Shown in pieces: positions 56,933-64,000 of a DNA stretch of 64,000 nt. The notes under the pieces were generated by a model. The model did not search any database. It was not told where the DNA came from and was given only the letters and a program-made list of their open reading frames with translations. This stretch comes from Nocardioides caldifontis (GTDB lineage Bacteria; Actinomycetota; Actinomycetes; Propionibacteriales; Nocardioidaceae). A program made the position numbers and the translations under genes. The stretch is from the NCBI RefSeq assembly GCF_008087345.1, contig NZ_VHIB01000001.1:930001-994000 (forward strand), given 5' to 3'. Position 1 is the first letter of the stretch. Every line of letters begins with the position of its first letter.

Positions 56933-59900
56933 GTGGACAGGTCCTCGCGCCTGCGCGTCAACGTGCTCGGCGAGCTCACCGCGTCGTACGACGGTCACCC
57001 GCTCGACCTCGGTGGCCGCCGTCAACGCGCCGTCCTGGCCCGGCTGCTGCTCGCGCGCGGCGAGGCCGTGCCCGCCGAGCGGATCGTCGACGCGGTCTGG
57101 GGCGACGCGGCGCCGAAGGACGCGTCGGGGGCGTTGCAGGCCTACGTCTCCCACCTCCGTCGCGGGCTCCAGCCGGACGCGCCTGCCCGGGAGCGCTCCG
57201 CGGTGATCGTCCGGGAGGGGCCGGGCTACGCCTTCCGGCAGCCGGACGACACGGTCGACGCGTGGCGGTTCGAGGAGCTGGTCCGACGGGCCGACGACGC
57301 GGGCCGCCCCGAGGAGGTGGTGGCGCTGCTCGGTGAGGCACTCGAGCTGTGGCGCGGCCCCGCGCTGGTGGACTACGCCGACGAGCCGTGGGCGCAGGCG
57401 GAGATCACCCGGCTCACCGAGCTCCGCACCGTCGCCCGCGAGCGCCGGCTGGCCGCCCGGCTGGAGACCGAGGAGGCCTCCCTCCTGGTGCCGGAGCTGG
57501 AGCTGATGGTCTCCGACGAGCCGCTGCGCGAGGAGCGGTGGCGGCTGCTGGCGCTCGCGTTGTACCGCGCCCACCGCCAGGCGGATGCCCTCGCCGCCCT
57601 GCGCCGCGCCCGGCGGGCGCTCGCCGACGAGCTCGGCGTCGACCCCGGCCCGGCCCTCCGGCAGCTCGAGGCGGAGGTCCTCGCACAGTCGCCCTCCTTG
57701 GCGCCTGCAGCGCCGCGGCCGCGGGCCGCCGGCGCACCGAGCACCACGCCCGACGACCTCGTCGAGCGCGACCGCGAGCTCGAGGCGATCGCCCGGGCCC
57801 TCGACGGGCTCGACCACGGCGAGCCTTCGGTGGTCCTCGTCGAGGGGCCGGCCGGCATCGGCAAGACGCGGCTCCTCGCGGAGCTCCGCCGGCTGGCCGC
57901 CGACCGCTCGGTGCGGCTGCTGACCAGCCGGGGCAGCCAGCTGGAGAGCGCGTTCGCCTACGGCGTCGTGCGCCAGCTGTTCGAGCCGGAGCTGACCGTG
58001 CCGGAGGTGCGCGAGGAGCTGCTCGGCGGGGCCGCCGCCCCGGCCAAGGGAGTGTTCGACGACGCCGAGGGGCGCCACTCCGACGGGTTCGGGGTCCTGC
58101 ACGGGCTGTACTGGCTGACGCTCAACCTCACGCGCTCCGGTCCGCTGGTGCTGGCGATCGACGACGCGCAGTGGTGCGACGGCGCGTCGCTGCGCTACCT
58201 CAGCTACCTGACGCGGCGGCTCACCGACGTGCCGGTCCTCGTCGTCGCCGCGATCCGCACCGGCGGCGACCCGGCGGTCCGCGACGACCTGCAGGGCGAG
58301 CTCCTCGCCGAGCTCGCGCTCGAGCCCGACACCGTGGTGCTGCGACCGCGGACGCTGTCGGAGGAGGCGACCGGGGCGCTCGTCGAGAGCCGGCTCGAGG
58401 CGGCCCCGGCAAAGCTCTTCACCCAGGCCTGCCACCGGACGACGTCCGGCAACCCGCTGCTGCTCAGCCAGCTGCTGCGCGGCCTCGCCGCCGACGGGGT
58501 GCGCCCCGACGCCTCGCACGCCGACCGCGTGCTGGCGGTCGGGTCGCGCGCGGTGTCGAGCATGGTGCAGGTGCGGATGCGCCGCCTGCCCGAGGAGGCG
58601 GCCGAGGTGGCACGCGCGGCCGCGGTGCTCGGCGACGGCGCGGCACTGCCGGTGGTCGCCGCGCTGGCCGGGCTCCCCGAGGAGGCGACCGCCGACGGGC
58701 TGGCCGTCCTGGCCCGCGCCGAGATCGTCTGCGACGCCGAGCCGCTGGCCTTCGTGCACCCGCTGGTGCGCGACGCGGTCTACCAGGCGTTGCCCGCGGC
58801 CGAGCGAGGGCTGCGCCACGAGCGTGCCGCCGAGGCGCTGCGGGCCGCCGGCGGGACCGACGAGCAGGTCGCCGCCCACCTCCTGCTCGCCCCGCCACGC
58901 GGTGAGGAGGAGGTCGTGGCCCTGTTGCGCACGGCGGCCCGGTCTGCCGCCCGGCGCGGTGCCTCGGACAGCGCGGTGACCTACCTGCGCCGGGCCCTCG
59001 AGGAGTCGCCCCACGGCGCGTGGCGGGCAGAGGTCGTGCTCCAGCTCGGGCTCCTCGAGGCGGGGCTCGACGGCGCCACCGGGGCCGAGCACCTGGTCGA
59101 GGCGTACCACCTCCACACCGACCCGCAGGTCCGCGCCGAGATCGCGATCGCCGCGGCCGCGACGCAGGTCTTCGCCAGCCCGCCCGGGGTCGCGACCGCC
59201 TTCGCCCGCGAGGCGGAGGCCGCGGTGCCCGAGGGGCTCGCCGACCAGCGGCAGGCGCTCGTCGCGCTGCAGCGGATGAGCGGGTTCATGCACGCCCTCG
59301 AGGACGGCTGGCGCACCCCCGCGCCGCCACCGGTCGGCCACGGGCCCGGGGCGCGGATGCTCGCCGCGACCATCGCGCTCGAGGCCTGCCTCGACGGGGT
59401 CGACCGCGAGCAGGCGATCAGGATGGCGCGGTTCGCCCTCGACGACGACCTGCTGCTCGGCGTCGACGACGGGCTCTTCTGGGTCAACGCCGCAGCGGTG
59501 CGCACCCTCGCCGACGACGACCTCGGCACGTTCTGGGACCGCGCCCGGGTGACCGCCCACGCCCGCGGCTCGTTGTTCGCCGCCCTCTCGACCAGCTTGT
59601 GGGAAGGGTTCTGGCGGTGGCGCCGCGGCGAGCTCCACGAGGCCCTCGCCCGGCTCCGTGACGCGCTGGAGCAGGACCGGATGTGGGGCGGGGCGCGGCT
59701 CGGCGAGCCCTTCGCCCGCGGCTTCCTGATCGGCTGCCACCTGGACCGGGGCGACGTCGCCGCGGCCCGCGCCGTCGCCGACGCCCGCTCGCCCGGCCCG
59801 GTCCGCGGCGAGGGCGGCCGGATCTTCCAGGAGGCGCTCGCCCGGCTGCTCGTGGTCGAGGGGCAGCCGGACGCGGCGGTCGCCGCTCTCGACGCCGCGC

Positions 59901-60523
59901 CCGAGGCGGTCGCGTCGGCGAACCCGGTCTGGAGCCCGCGCCGCACGATCGAGGCGATGGCCCTCGCCACCGCCGGCCGTACGGCGGAGGCCGTCACGCT
60001 CGCGGAGGCGGACGTCGAGCTCCTCCGCCGGTGGGGAGCACCGTCGTACTTGGGCCGGGGGCTGCTCCTCCTCGGTGAGCTGCGCGGGCCCGACGGGCTC
60101 CCCGAGCTCCGCGAGGCGGTCTCCCTGCTCTCCACCACCACCGCCGCCGTGGACCTCGCCCGCGCCCGGCTCACGCTGGGCAGCCGGCCCCAGGTGCCCG
60201 ACGAGGAGGCGGTGCCGCTGCTGGCCGCGGCCCGCACGAGCGCCGCACAGCGCGGGGCGACCGGGGTGCTGCACGCGGCCTGCGAGGCCCTCGAGGCGCG
60301 CGGCCACGTCGCCGAGACCGCCGAGGTCGAGCGGCCGCTGTCCTCCACCGAACGGCGGGTCCTCGAGCTCGCCGACGAGGGGCTGGGCGTGCACGAGGTC
60401 GCCCAGCGGCTGTTCCTCACCCCGGAGACGGTGCGCACGGTGCTCGAGGAGCTCGCGGGCTCAAGTCTTTCTCAAGTCCCCGCAGGGACCATTGGTCCCG
60501 ACCAGGACAGGAGGCCGCCGTGA
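56933..60523 (+). CDS. Large transcriptional regulator: OmpR-type/BTAD head, AAA ATPase, LuxR HTH tail
   Basis: This 1196-aa protein has an N-terminal SARP/AfsR-type winged helix (residues ~8-95, GGRRQRAVLARLLL), a BTAD helical domain (~100-245, ALYRAHRQADALAALRRARRAL), and an AAA/NTPase module with Walker A GPAGIGKT (~304-311) and a LVLAIDDAQWCD Walker B. Long TPR-like alpha repeats follow, then a LuxR-type HTH (~1136-1180, STERRVLELADEGLG). Two DNA-binding ends in one protein are unusual. It should activate the two FAD-oxidoreductase genes behind it, the first of which overlaps its stop (GTGA). GTG 56933 follows GGGGGAGGTGCT. Confidence 0.88.
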   Translation: MDRSSRLRVNVLGELTASYDGHPLDLGGRRQRAVLARLLLARGEAVPAERIVDAVWGDAAPKDASGALQAYVSHLRRGLQPDAPARERSAVIVREGPGYAFRQPDDTVDAWRFEELVRRADDAGRPEEVVALLGEALELWRGPALVDYADEPWAQAEITRLTELRTVARERRLAARLETEEASLLVPELELMVSDEPLREERWRLLALALYRAHRQADALAALRRARRALADELGVDPGPALRQLEAEVLAQSPSLAPAAPRPRAAGAPSTTPDDLVERDRELEAIARALDGLDHGEPSVVLVEGPAGIGKTRLLAELRRLAADRSVRLLTSRGSQLESAFAYGVVRQLFEPELTVPEVREELLGGAAAPAKGVFDDAEGRHSDGFGVLHGLYWLTLNLTRSGPLVLAIDDAQWCDGASLRYLSYLTRRLTDVPVLVVAAIRTGGDPAVRDDLQGELLAELALEPDTVVLRPRTLSEEATGALVESRLEAAPAKLFTQACHRTTSGNPLLLSQLLRGLAADGVRPDASHADRVLAVGSRAVSSMVQVRMRRLPEEAAEVARAAAVLGDGAALPVVAALAGLPEEATADGLAVLARAEIVCDAEPLAFVHPLVRDAVYQALPAAERGLRHERAAEALRAAGGTDEQVAAHLLLAPPRGEEEVVALLRTAARSAARRGASDSAVTYLRRALEESPHGAWRAEVVLQLGLLEAGLDGATGAEHLVEAYHLHTDPQVRAEIAIAAAATQVFASPPGVATAFAREAEAAVPEGLADQRQALVALQRMSGFMHALEDGWRTPAPPPVGHGPGARMLAATIALEACLDGVDREQAIRMARFALDDDLLLGVDDGLFWVNAAAVRTLADDDLGTFWDRARVTAHARGSLFAALSTSLWEGFWRWRRGELHEALARLRDALEQDRMWGGARLGEPFARGFLIGCHLDRGDVAAARAVADARSPGPVRGEGGRIFQEALARLLVVEGQPDAAVAALDAAPEAVASANPVWSPRRTIEAMALATAGRTAEAVTLAEADVELLRRWGAPSYLGRGLLLLGELRGPDGLPELREAVSLLSTTTAAVDLARARLTLGSRPQVPDEEAVPLLAAARTSAAQRGATGVLHAACEALEARGHVAETAEVERPLSSTERRVLELADEGLGVHEVAQRLFLTPETVRTVLEELAGSSLSQVPAGTIGPDQDRRPP
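60461..60478 (+). promoter_or_regulatory. SARP-like direct repeat inside the regulator 3' end
   Basis: TCAAGTC-TTTC-TCAAGTC is an exact heptamer direct repeat with 11-bp period, the arrangement bound by AfsR/SARP winged helices. It lies 42 bp before the start of the first FAD-oxidoreductase. Confidence 0.5.
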
Positions 60524-61908
60524 CCCTCGAGAGCCTCCGCGCCGACGCCCTCCGCGACCTCTGCGGTGGCGCCGTCCACCTGCCCGGCGACCCGGCCTAC
60601 GACCTGGCCCGGACGCCCTGGAACACCCTGGTCTGCGACGAGCCCGCAGCGGTCGCCTACCCGGCCTTCCCCGACGAGGTCGCCGAGGTCCTGCGCGCCG
60701 CCGCCTCGCTGGGGCTCGGGGTCGCCGCCCAGGGCACCGGTCACGGGGCGCCGGCGCTCGCGGGCCGGCTCCACGACGCCGTGCTGCTGCGCACCTCCGC
60801 GATGGACGAGGTGCGGATCGACCCCGAGCGGCGGCTCGCCCGCGTCGGCGCCGGTGCGCTGTGGGGCGACGTCGTGGAGGCCGCGGGTGCCGACGGGCTG
60901 GCCGCGCTGCACCCGTCCGCACCCGACGTGGGGGTGGTCGGCTACTCGATCGGCGGCGGCATCGGGTGGTACGCCCGCCGCCTCGGGCTCCAGTGCAACG
61001 CGGTCACCGCCGCCGAGCTGGTGCTCGCCGACGGCACGTTCGTCCGGGCCACCGAGACCGAGGAGCCCGAGCTCTTCTGGGCGATCCGCGGCGGGGGCAC
61101 GCCGCTGGGCGTCGTCTGCGCGCTGGAGTTCCGGCTGCAGCCGCTGGAGTCCGTCGTGGCCGGCTTCCTCGCCTGGGACTGGACCCAGGCCGAGCGGGTG
61201 CTCCCGGGCTGGGTGGCCTGGTGCGCCGACGCCCCCGAGGAGGCCACGACGTCCTTCCGGCTGCTCGACGTGCCCCTCGACCCCGCGCTGCCGGCGGAGC
61301 TCCGCGGCCGGCGGCTCGCGATCGTCGACGGCGCGGTGCTCGGCGACGACGGCTTCGCCCGGGAAGTGCTGGCACCGCTGCGCGCACTCGCCCCGGAGAT
61401 CGACACGGTCGAGCGGGTGCCGGCGGCCGCGCTCGTCCGGCTCCACCTCGACCCGGAGGGCCCCACCCCGGCGTACGCGAGCAGCACGCTGGTCTCCGAC
61501 CTCCCCGACCAGGCGGTCGCGGCCGTCGTCGAAGCCGCCGGCCCGCGGTCGGGCAGCGGGCTCGCGGTCGCCGAGCTCCGCCAGCTCGGCGGTGCGCTGG
61601 CACGCCCGGCGCAGGACGGCGGGATCCTGTCGTCGCTCGACGGCTCCTTCCTCGCCCTCGGGGTCGGGCTCGACGCCGACGGGACGGGGATGGAGCAGCA
61701 GCGCGAGGACGCCGCGCGGTTCCTCGCCGCCGTCGAGCCGTGGGCGACCGGCCGTGCGTACCTGCCGATGGTCGAGGACAGCACCGACACCCGGAAGGCG
61801 TTCGCCCCCGAGGTCCACGCGCAGCTCTCCGCGATCCGCCGCTCCGTCGACCCGGAGGGGCTCTTCATGGCGCCGCGGTCCCCGGCCGTTGGTCCCTCCA
61901 CACCCTGA
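60520..61908 (+). CDS. FAD-binding oxidoreductase (PCMH/BBE type), first copy
   Basis: This 462-aa protein has a PCMH FAD domain: TGHGAPALAG with His75 as the likely covalent FAD anchor, and DVGVVGYSIGGGIGWYARRLG. It then has a substrate domain and a BBE-type C-terminus (VDPEGLFMAPRSP). The Cys used for a second covalent bond in berberine-bridge-type enzymes is Ala134 here, so the flavin should be monocovalent. It oxidises alcohols or sugars, or cyclises secondary metabolites, with oxygen. The GTG start overlaps the regulator stop by 4 bp. Confidence 0.9.
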   Translation: MTLESLRADALRDLCGGAVHLPGDPAYDLARTPWNTLVCDEPAAVAYPAFPDEVAEVLRAAASLGLGVAAQGTGHGAPALAGRLHDAVLLRTSAMDEVRIDPERRLARVGAGALWGDVVEAAGADGLAALHPSAPDVGVVGYSIGGGIGWYARRLGLQCNAVTAAELVLADGTFVRATETEEPELFWAIRGGGTPLGVVCALEFRLQPLESVVAGFLAWDWTQAERVLPGWVAWCADAPEEATTSFRLLDVPLDPALPAELRGRRLAIVDGAVLGDDGFAREVLAPLRALAPEIDTVERVPAAALVRLHLDPEGPTPAYASSTLVSDLPDQAVAAVVEAAGPRSGSGLAVAELRQLGGALARPAQDGGILSSLDGSFLALGVGLDADGTGMEQQREDAARFLAAVEPWATGRAYLPMVEDSTDTRKAFAPEVHAQLSAIRRSVDPEGLFMAPRSPAVGPSTP

Positions 61909-61928
61909 CCGACGCACGCCGCAGCTCC

Positions 61929-61957
61929 TCAAGGTCGGCGCAACCCCGCGCCAAGTG
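61929..61957 (+). promoter_or_regulatory. Possible repeat element between the two FAD-oxidoreductase genes
   Basis: TCAAGGT (61929-61935), GCAACCC (61940-61946) and CCAAGTG (61951-61957) are degenerate heptamers at an 11-bp period. They resemble the TCAAGTC pair at 60461. This is weak evidence for regulator binding upstream of the second enzyme. Confidence 0.25.
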
Positions 61958-62012
61958 CTCCGCGGCACGGTCGTCCCGGCAACGAAGCCACGACCGGACC
62001 GAGGAGCAGACC

Positions 62013-63422
62013 ATGTCCACCAACACCCCGACCACCGCCACCACGACGAGCACCACCGCGCCGTACGACGAGCTGCGCGCCGTCCTCACCGGGACCGTGC
62101 ACACCCCCGACGACCCGGCCTACGCGACCCTCTCGTCGCCGTGGCTGCTGACCGAGCCGATGCGCCCCGCGGCCGTCGTGGCCGTCCGCACCGCCGAGGA
62201 CGTCGCCGAGACCGTCCGGTTCGCCCGTCGGCACGGCTGCACCGTCGGCGTCCAGGCCACCGGCCACGGCGCCGTCTCGTCGCTCGCCGGCCACCTCCTC
62301 GTGGTGACCGCCGGCCTCGACGAGCTCACCGTGCACCCGCAGGGCTGGGCCCGCGTCGGCGCCGGCGTCAAGTGGAAGCCCGTCATCGAGGCGGCCGCGC
62401 CCTTCGGCCTCGCGCCGCTGAACGGCTCGACGAGCGACGTCGGCGTCGTGGGCTACACGACCGGCGGGGGCGTGGGCCCGCTGGCCCGCACCCACGGCCT
62501 CGCGGCCGACCGCGTGCGCGCCTTCGACGTCGTCACCGGCGACGGGGAGCTGCGCCGGGTCACCCCCGAGGAGCACCCCGACCTGTTCCGTGCGCTGCGC
62601 GGCGGCAAGGGCGCCTCCGCGATCGTCACCGCCGTGGAGTTCGACATGGTGCACCTGCCGACGTTCTACGGCGGCGCGGTGTACTTCGACGCCCACGACG
62701 CCGCGACCGTCATCTCCCGCTGGCGCACCTGGTCGCAGGAGCTGCCGGAGCAGGGGACGACGTCGTTCGCGCTCTTCCAGCTGCCCGACATGCCGGGCGT
62801 CCCGCCGGCCCTGGCCGGGCGGATGACGCTGGCGGTCCGCTTCGCGTGGACCGGTGACGCGCAGGAGGGCCGCCGGCTGCTCGACCAGCTCCGCGCGACG
62901 GGGCCGGTGGTGCTCGACGACGCCACGCTCCGGCCCTACACGGAGGTCGACGCCGTCCACGCCGACCCGGTCGACCCGATGCCGGTCGTCGACCCGGCGA
63001 TCCTGCTCGACGGGTTCCCCGAGGAGGCGATCGACACGCTGCTCGCGGTGGCCGGCCCGGACTCCGGCTCCCCGCAGCTGCTCGTGGAGCTCCGCCACCT
63101 CGGTGGCGCCTACGCGCGGCCGGCCGCGCACCCCGACGCCTTCTGCCACCGCGACGCGGCCTACAGCCTGCTCGCCGTGGGCTTCCCGGAGATGGGCGCC
63201 GCGGAGCACGCCGAGCAGATCTTCGCGGCGATGGCCGCGTGGGACAACGGGATGATCTGGCCGAACTTCGGCCCGGCGCACGACGAGCGCACCGCGCGTC
63301 GGGCGTACGACGAGGAGACGCTGGCGCACCTCGCCGAGGTCGTGCGGACCTACGACCCCGACGGTGTCCTGCAGATCGGCGGGTTCACCCGGCAGGTCGA
63401 CGGGGACGCCGCCGCGGCCTGA
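62013..63422 (+). CDS. FAD-binding oxidoreductase (PCMH/BBE type), second copy
   Basis: This 469-aa protein is a paralogue of the preceding enzyme, with a Thr-rich N-terminal leader, TGHGAVSSLAG (His85, presumed FAD link), DVGVVGYTTGGGVGPLARTHG and a C-terminal DPDGVLQIGGFT. The position of the second covalent Cys is Thr140, so monocovalent flavin is expected. The two copies differ enough to act on different substrates. ATG 62013 lies 6 bp after GAGGAGCAG. A strong terminator hairpin follows the stop. Confidence 0.9.
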   Translation: MSTNTPTTATTTSTTAPYDELRAVLTGTVHTPDDPAYATLSSPWLLTEPMRPAAVVAVRTAEDVAETVRFARRHGCTVGVQATGHGAVSSLAGHLLVVTAGLDELTVHPQGWARVGAGVKWKPVIEAAAPFGLAPLNGSTSDVGVVGYTTGGGVGPLARTHGLAADRVRAFDVVTGDGELRRVTPEEHPDLFRALRGGKGASAIVTAVEFDMVHLPTFYGGAVYFDAHDAATVISRWRTWSQELPEQGTTSFALFQLPDMPGVPPALAGRMTLAVRFAWTGDAQEGRRLLDQLRATGPVVLDDATLRPYTEVDAVHADPVDPMPVVDPAILLDGFPEEAIDTLLAVAGPDSGSPQLLVELRHLGGAYARPAAHPDAFCHRDAAYSLLAVGFPEMGAAEHAEQIFAAMAAWDNGMIWPNFGPAHDERTARRAYDEETLAHLAEVVRTYDPDGVLQIGGFTRQVDGDAAAA

Positions 63423-63434
63423 CCTGCACCGCGC

Positions 63435-63466
63435 GAGGGCCCCTGACCACCTGGTCGGGGGCCCTC
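63435..63466 (+). terminator. Strong hairpin terminator after the FAD-oxidoreductase pair
   Basis: GAGGGCCCC pairs with GGGGCCCTC (9 bp), and the helix continues through a T-G wobble into GACCA/TGGTC, starting 13 bp after the stop. No U-tract is present. Confidence 0.75.
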
Positions 63467-63570
63467 AGCCGTGCTCCGGTGTGGGGGTGGTCACCACCCG
63501 GCTCGCGCGGCCCGACATCATGGCTGGCGCCGGTCGCCCGCGACCTGCCTGCGACGACAGGAGCGATGAG

Positions 63571-64000
63571 ATGGACTTCGAGCCGACCCCACGCGCGTCC
63601 GAGACGCTGGAGAAGTTCTGGGACTTCATGCGCGAGCACGTCTTCCCGGCCGAGCCGGCGTGGGCCGAGCACCTCCGCGTGCACGGCGAGCACACCTACC
63701 CGCCGGTGATGGAGGAGCTCAAGGCCGAGGCGCGCCGGCGCGGGCTCTGGAACCTCTTCCTGCCGTCGCTGTCCGGGATGACCAACCTCGAGTACGCCGC
63801 GGTGGCGGAGGCGTCCGGCTGGTCGCCCGTCATCGCCCCCGAGGCGATCAACTGCCAGGCCCCGGACACCGGGAACATGGAGCTGCTGCACATGTTCGGC
63901 ACCGACGAGCAGAGGAAGCAGTGGCTCGAGCCGCTGCTCGAGGGCGAGATCCGGTCGGCCTTCGCGATGACCGAGCCGCAGGTGGCCTCCTCGGACGCGA
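63571..64000 (+). CDS. N-terminal part of an acyl-CoA dehydrogenase
   Basis: The first 143 codons are present and the gene runs off the window end. The sequence begins MDFEPTPRASETLEKFWDFM and continues with GLWNLFLPSLSGMTNLEYA, NCQAPDTGNMELLHMFGT, RKQWLEPLLEGEIRSAFAMTE-type blocks (ACAD N-domain) and the start of the FAD motif. It is closest to the ACAD10/11-like enzyme encoded at 16867, which shares APDTGNAE and FSMTEPQ. ATG 63571 follows ACAGGAGCGATGAG. The 148-bp gap upstream contains the terminator of the previous operon and no recognisable further element. Confidence 0.9.
   Translation, partial: MDFEPTPRASETLEKFWDFMREHVFPAEPAWAEHLRVHGEHTYPPVMEELKAEARRRGLWNLFLPSLSGMTNLEYAAVAEASGWSPVIAPEAINCQAPDTGNMELLHMFGTDEQRKQWLEPLLEGEIRSAFAMTEPQVASSDA

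Noticed and set aside
56909-60394. 1161-codon open frame on the minus strand across the regulator gene
   Set aside because: It is the GC-rich antisense shadow of a clear multi-domain gene. Its composition is Arg/Gly/Ala/Pro-biased, with no motif or ribosome site.
1-64000. CRISPR arrays, insertion sequences, integrases, tRNA/rRNA genes
   Set aside because: No regularly spaced repeats, transposase motifs, terminal inverted repeats or clover-leaf RNAs were recognised on reading both strands.

Overview
The window is about 70% GC or higher, gene-dense and almost entirely composed of catabolic genes. Several features point to an actinobacterium of the Nocardioides/Pimelobacter/mycolic-actinomycete type: frequent GTG starts, 4-bp ATGA/GTGA operon overlaps, mycofactocin-type dehydrogenases, F420/LLM-type oxidoreductases, a DUF5999-like small protein, many CaiB/BaiF CoA-transferases and acyl-CoA dehydrogenases, and a BTAD/LuxR giant regulator. 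No rRNA, tRNA, CRISPR, insertion sequence, origin or attachment site was seen. The longest gene-free stretch is 276 bp (45955-46230), so there is no gap above 300 bp.

Layout. 1-3078: end of a fumarate-reductase-type flavoprotein gene followed by two MmgE/PrpD genes. 3193-4431: Bcr/CflA-type drug exporter. 4512-7496: small Cys-rich protein, thiolase, SCP2-type thiolase and its Zn-ribbon/OB partner. 7469-11125: glyoxalase-fold protein, mycofactocin-type SDR, cupin, and an MFS exporter bracketed by two gene remnants (an aldo/keto reductase and a YbhB/PEBP protein). 11141-15810: SnoaL-like protein and CaiB transferase on the minus strand, divergent from an aldehyde dehydrogenase/AhpD-like/hydrolase operon. 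15807-25860: phosphotransferase divergent from two beta-oxidation operons with four acyl-CoA dehydrogenase genes (two of them a probable alpha/beta heteromer), an Ltp-type thiolase with DUF35 partner, CaiB transferase, enoyl-CoA hydratase and MaoC hydratase. 25833-31499: a minus-strand SDR/flavoprotein pair divergent from an operon of mycofactocin SDR, CaiB transferase, methylacyl-CoA racemase and LLM monooxygenase.

31516-38367: a TetR regulator, a [3Fe-4S] ferredoxin with its reductase, and a tightly coupled six-gene operon (UGSC-family protein, an unrecognised 352-aa partner, a NifU-like mini-protein, cytochrome P450, SDR, LLM oxidoreductase). 38470-43234: branched-chain-type (Liv) ABC importer in which permease LivM and ATPase LivF are fused. 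43273-45173: SnoaL-like and EthD-like genes divergent from a thioredoxin-reductase-like gene. 45187-56782: FadR/GntR regulator divergent from a large operon coding a HyuB subunit fused to an acetone-carboxylase-gamma-like zinc domain, HyuA, a ribose-type ABC importer, a SnoaL-like protein and a KstD-like flavoprotein. 56933-63422: BTAD/AAA/LuxR regulator and two paralogous covalent-FAD oxidoreductases. 63571-64000: start of another acyl-CoA dehydrogenase.

Taken together this looks like an island for uptake and stepwise oxidation of one or more complex, branched or alicyclic compounds (isoprenoid or steroid-like side chains are the best guess): import, P450 hydroxylation, dehydrogenation by cofactor-exotic SDRs, CoA activation or transfer, racemisation, beta-oxidation, retro-aldol or thiolytic cleavage, and ATP-dependent ketone carboxylation. 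The substrate cannot be read from the sequence. The most unusual elements are the UGSC-P450 operon, which shares a 6-4-6 palindrome with the ferredoxin/TetR and thioredoxin-reductase promoters, and the HyuB-gamma fusion carboxylase.
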